From NCBI GenBank assembly GCA_002293105.1, contig DBCP01000071.1, positions 1-35,390 on the forward strand: 35,390 nt of DNA, in the 5' to 3' direction. Below are positions 32,632 through 35,390 of this stretch, piece by piece; position 1 is the stretch's first letter; every line of letters starts with the position of its first letter. A program made the translations under genes and the position numbers. The DNA comes from Bacteroidetes bacterium UBA955. Lineage in GTDB: Bacteria; Bacteroidota; Bacteroidia; NS11-12g; UBA955. The notes beneath the pieces were generated by a model, which was not told the origin of the DNA, searched no databases, and saw only the letters and a list, made by a program, of their open reading frames with translations.

Positions 32632-34782
32632 TTAGAGAGACTTGGCTTCTTCCATCCACTTACCCCACTGATCGGCAGAGATTTTGGCATCTTCTGCTGT
32701 CATTGCGGCAATTTTCTCCTCAGACAAACCTTTCAAGTCTTCGATGTTATTCACACCCAAGGCAATCATGCGTTTCTCCATGGCAGGACCTACACCTGAA
32801 AGAGATTTCAAGGTGACAGAACCAGCGGCAGCAGGTGCAGCAACTTCTGTAACGGCCGCGGCAGTTTCAGCAGCAGCAGCTTCTACCTTTTTCGCTTCAG
32901 CCTTGTCGGCTTTGGCTTTGGCATCTACTTTTTCTGCTTTTTCAAACTGTGCACGCAAAGCTGTCAATGCATCCAATTCACCGAAAGTTGATTTCTCTGA
33001 AGTTTGGTTCATTTTCTTCACCACTTTGGTGGTGTTCTTACGAGCCTTATCTTTTGAATTGTTATCAGCCTCTTTGCTTGCTCTTTCCGCACCTTTCCAG
33101 ATGTTGGTATGAGAAACGATAATGCGCTTGGCATCTTTAGAGAACTCGATTACTTCGAATTCCAAAGTTTCATCATCCGACATGGTGGTGTTATCGGCTT
33201 TCTTAATGTGACGTGAAGGCGCGAACGCTTCAACACCATATTGCATTTGGATGGTAGCACCTTTGTCATTTACAGACATTACGGTACCTTCATGGATTGA
33301 ACCAATTGAGAAGATGGTCTCAAAAGTTTCCCATGGGTTTTCTTCCAACTGCTTGTGGCCCAAACTCAAACGACGGTTGTCTTTGTCCACTTCCAATACA
33401 ACTACATCCAACTTATCACCTTTCTTGGTGAATTCGCTAGGGTGCTTAATTTTCTTATTCCAGCTCAAATCCGAAACGTGAACCAAACCATCGATTCCTT
33501 CTTCCAATTCCAAGAACAAACCATAAGAAGTCAAGTTTTTCACAACACCTGTGTGCTTGCTTCCCAAAGCGTATTTGTTCTCGATTTCGATCCAAGGATC
33601 TTGGGTCAATTGCTTGATACCCAACGACATTTTGTGCTCAGAGCGATCCAATGAAAGCACCAATGCTTCCACATCATCACCCACCTTCAAATATTCAGAT
33701 GGATTGCGCAAGTGCGAACTCCAGCTCATTTCACTCACGTGAACCAAACCTTCAACACCTGGCTTAATCTCAATAAATGCACCGTAATCGGCTACAGAAA
33801 CTACTTTACCGTTGACCTTGGTACCTTCCAAAATATCAGCAGTCAAGTTATCCCATGGGTGAGAAGTCAATTGCTTCAATCCCAAAGAAATACGCTTCTT
33901 CAAATCATCGTAATCCAAAATAACCACTTGGATACGATCATCCAACTTCAACACCTCTTCTGGGTGGTTGATACGACCCCAAGAGATATCTGTAATGTGC
34001 AACAAACCATCGATACCGCCCAAATCTACGAACACACCGAAAGAAGTCATGTTTTTCACAACACCTTCCAATACTTGTCCTTTTTCCAATTTAGACAAAA
34101 TCACAGATTTCTGTGCTTCGATATCGTCTTCAATCAGGGCTTTGTGCGATACCACTACATTCTTATAGATTTCATTGATTTTCACAATTTTGAAATCCAT
34201 GTTCTTACCTACATACTGATCGTAATCACGTACAGGCTTTGTATCAATTTGTGAACCAGGTAGGAATGTATCGAAACTAAATACATCTACCACCAAACCA
34301 CCTTTGGTTCTGCTGCGAACATAACCGGTAACGATAGCATCGTTGTTGTGGGCTTCAACAATTTTCTCCCAAGCAGTTTCTTGCAAAGCTTTCTTTCTGC
34401 TCAAAATCAATTGACCCATTTTGTCTTCGGCGATGTCGACAAATACTTCTACTTCGTCGCCCAATGCCAAAGTGGGAACATCACGGAATTCAGTACGTGG
34501 TACCAGACCATCGCTCTTGAATCCAATGTTCACAACCACGTCTTTTTCGTTCATACCTACAACAGTACCCTTAACAACTTGTTTTTCAACAACAGGTTGG
34601 AAAGTAGAATTGTAAGCAACTTCAAGACGCTTGCGCTCATCATTAGAATAAGACTCGAAGCCAGCTTCATCGGCTCCCCAGTCGAAATCGTCATGCGCTG
34701 CAGATGCAGCAGTTTTGGTGTTTTTTGCCTTGGAAACTTCTACGGTTTCTTCAATGGCTTGTTCGTTTTTTTCGTTTGTCAA
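32632..34782 (-). CDS. rpsA: Ribosomal protein S1 with C-terminal helix-hairpin-helix-like extension
   Basis: 716 residues from a TTG start, reading MTNEKNEQAIEETVE. An acidic N-terminal region is followed by six S1 (OB-fold) RNA-binding repeats, for example VVKGTVVGMNEKDVVVNIG, VLEGVVKNMTSFGVFVDLG, VNGKVVSVADYGAFIEI, HTGVVKNLTSYGLFLEL and HEGTVMSVNDKGATIQM. S1 brings mRNA to the 30S subunit. After the last repeat come a charged stretch, an Ala/Lys/Glu-rich linker (about 613-655) and a 60-residue domain with LKSLSGVGPAMEKRMIALG, a helix-hairpin-helix-like motif. Most S1 proteins of the phylum are about 100 residues shorter as I recall. TTG is chosen because AAAGGAGGA precedes it; the upstream frame to 34911 crosses the promoter. 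Confidence 0.93.
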   Translation of the reverse strand: MTNEKNEQAIEETVEVSKAKNTKTAASAAHDDFDWGADEAGFESYSNDERKRLEVAYNSTFQPVVEKQVVKGTVVGMNEKDVVVNIGFKSDGLVPRTEFRDVPTLALGDEVEVFVDIAEDKMGQLILSRKKALQETAWEKIVEAHNNDAIVTGYVRSRTKGGLVVDVFSFDTFLPGSQIDTKPVRDYDQYVGKNMDFKIVKINEIYKNVVVSHKALIEDDIEAQKSVILSKLEKGQVLEGVVKNMTSFGVFVDLGGIDGLLHITDISWGRINHPEEVLKLDDRIQVVILDYDDLKKRISLGLKQLTSHPWDNLTADILEGTKVNGKVVSVADYGAFIEIKPGVEGLVHVSEMSWSSHLRNPSEYLKVGDDVEALVLSLDRSEHKMSLGIKQLTQDPWIEIENKYALGSKHTGVVKNLTSYGLFLELEEGIDGLVHVSDLSWNKKIKHPSEFTKKGDKLDVVVLEVDKDNRRLSLGHKQLEENPWETFETIFSIGSIHEGTVMSVNDKGATIQMQYGVEAFAPSRHIKKADNTTMSDDETLEFEVIEFSKDAKRIIVSHTNIWKGAERASKEADNNSKDKARKNTTKVVKKMNQTSEKSTFGELDALTALRAQFEKAEKVDAKAKADKAEAKKVEAAAAETAAAVTEVAAPAAAGSVTLKSLSGVGPAMEKRMIALGVNNIEDLKGLSEEKIAAMTAEDAKISADQWGKWMEEAKSL

Positions 34783-34790
34783 GAAATAGT

Positions 34791-34799
34791 TCCTCCTTT
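34791..34799 (-). promoter_or_regulatory. Strong Shine-Dalgarno sequence (AAAGGAGGA) deciding the TTG start of rpsA
   Basis: Minus-strand AAAGGAGGA ends 8 nt before the TTG at 34782. It is non-coding, near perfect, and unlike the A/T-rich leaders of almost every other gene here. It fixes the non-ATG start and suggests that rpsA translation is under special control. Confidence 0.75.
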
Positions 34800-34809
34800 G
34801 ATCGAGCGG

Positions 34810-34817
34810 CAAAATTA
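34810..34817 (-). promoter_or_regulatory. -7 promoter element (TAATTTTG) for rpsA
   Basis: Minus-strand TAATTTTG is an exact TAnnTTTG match. Transcription a few bases downstream would give a short leader of about 20-25 nt that contains the Shine-Dalgarno. No -33 TTG is apparent. Confidence 0.6.
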
Positions 34818-34933
34818 GTGAAATAATGTTGAAATTTCCGATAAAATGGCATATTTTGGAATAATTGCAATTCTTTACCCAAAGGAGTCGCGATTTTTTC
34901 GATTTTCGCAAACATTCAAATCAAAAATTCTTG

Positions 34934-34941
34934 TAGGTTTG
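34934..34941 (+). promoter_or_regulatory. -7 promoter element (TAGGTTTG) for the gene at 34951
   Basis: TAGGTTTG fits TAnnTTTG exactly and ends 9 nt before the ATG at 34951. The 168-bp gap 34783-34950 therefore holds two divergent promoters and no other visible feature. Confidence 0.5.
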
Positions 34942-34950
34942 CCAATAGGT

Positions 34951-35390
34951 ATGGCTAAAACGATTTCCACCAATCAACAACCCCCTTTAGACTCAAAAAG
35001 CAATGCAGTAACCCACATTGCGTTGGCTGATTTCCAAACAATCATCCAAACCCTGTCTAACGCACATTCCCCTTCAAACGAAGATCAAACGGTTTACTTG
35101 GTACATCAGACTAATCAGATTCCAAAACCCACTGAATACCAAGCAGCTGCAAACTTTTTGGATTCATGCGATCAAGGCGCATTCGCGGTGGGCAAACCCA
35201 AAGCCAACAATGCCATATTTAGCGAAGCTTTGGCCGGACATACGGATGCTGATTTACAATGCAAGTGGATTTTGGTTAATCAGGCTGCCATCGCTCGCTT
35301 GACAGAACAGCGTTTCTCTTTTGACAATTTGTTTGAATTGGCTTACGTTTTAGAAAAATGCAACTTGCGTTCCCAAGAGACCATTTTAGG
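34951..35390 (+). CDS. N-terminal part of an unrecognised protein, cut by the window edge
   Basis: An ATG at 34951 opens a frame with no stop to the window end (146 full codons). The first 20 residues are polar (MAKTISTNQQPPLDSKSN) and look disordered; a folded part follows (THIALADFQTIIQTLSN, TVYLVHQTNQIPKP, WILVNQAAIARLTEQ and FDNLFELAYVLEKCN). There is no signal peptide or membrane segment in this part, so a cytosolic protein is likely. I do not recognise the family. Codon use is like the neighbours, and a -7 box precedes the start. It is divergent from rpsA. Confidence 0.72.
   Translation, partial: MAKTISTNQQPPLDSKSNAVTHIALADFQTIIQTLSNAHSPSNEDQTVYLVHQTNQIPKPTEYQAAANFLDSCDQGAFAVGKPKANNAIFSEALAGHTDADLQCKWILVNQAAIARLTEQRFSFDNLFELAYVLEKCNLRSQETIL

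Noticed and set aside
34348-34818. 156-codon and 180-codon plus-strand frames opposite rpsA
   Set aside because: Antisense to S1 repeats; S1 is certain and codon bias explains the open frames.
34783-34911. 43-residue N-terminal extension of S1
   Set aside because: It crosses the promoter and Shine-Dalgarno and shows no S1-like residues.
1-35390. CRISPR array, insertion sequence, integrase or phage gene
   Set aside because: No regularly spaced repeats, terminal inverted repeats or transposase-like products were seen; gene content is chromosomal housekeeping.

Overview
The window is an ordinary chromosomal stretch of a Bacteroidota bacterium, most likely in or near the Flavobacteriia; the exact genus cannot be read from it. 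The phylum call rests on a complete alternative complex III operon with a cytochrome-fused ActA, signal peptides ending in -AQ, many short lipoprotein leaders, a giant outer-membrane gluzincin/barrel protein, ASPIC/FG-GAP lipoproteins, the almost complete lack of Shine-Dalgarno sequences, and at least twelve copies of the Bacteroidota -7 promoter element TAnnTTTG just upstream of genes. No mobile element, CRISPR array, rRNA or phage gene was seen.

Layout. 1-36: start of a leftward gene cut by the edge. 78-3651: tcdA-like tRNA-modification enzyme, a lipocalin-like lipoprotein, a TPR lipoprotein placed 3 nt behind tRNA-Leu(UAA), and ornithine aminotransferase (rocD). 3714-6920: a large outer-membrane protein. 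6988-12521: the rod-shape operon mreB-mreC-mreD-mrdA-mrdB (rodA), followed at 12547-16062 by a 1171-residue FG-GAP/ASPIC lipoprotein. 16129-16284: a 51-residue basic protein with its own promoter and terminator. 16350-17684: a vanadium-haloperoxidase/PAP2-like lipoprotein, convergent with valS (17689-20307). 20405-28859: actABCDEF on the minus strand, bounded by a terminator and a promoter. 29113-31092: a TPR protein plus a lytic transglycosylase lipoprotein. 31203-32562: a queuosine-precursor transporter of the YhhQ type, convergent with and overlapping a histidine-rich membrane protein. 32632-34782: ribosomal protein S1 with a long extra C-terminal tail. 34951-35390: start of an unrecognised rightward gene cut by the edge.

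How the genes work together. MreB/MreC/MreD with the PBP2-RodA pair form the elongation machine that makes side-wall peptidoglycan. ActA-F oxidise menaquinol and pass electrons to cytochrome c or directly to a terminal oxidase; the oxidase genes are not next to the operon here. The other genes are housekeeping functions (tRNA charging, tRNA modification, S1) or envelope lipoproteins.

No clear new multi-gene system was found. The most interesting signals are: promoter boxes so close to start codons that several mRNAs should be leaderless or nearly so; a TTG-started rpsA with a textbook Shine-Dalgarno in a phylum that rarely uses one; a helix-hairpin-helix-like tail on S1; a gluzincin-type domain that has lost its HExxH; and the small basic protein gene at 16129.
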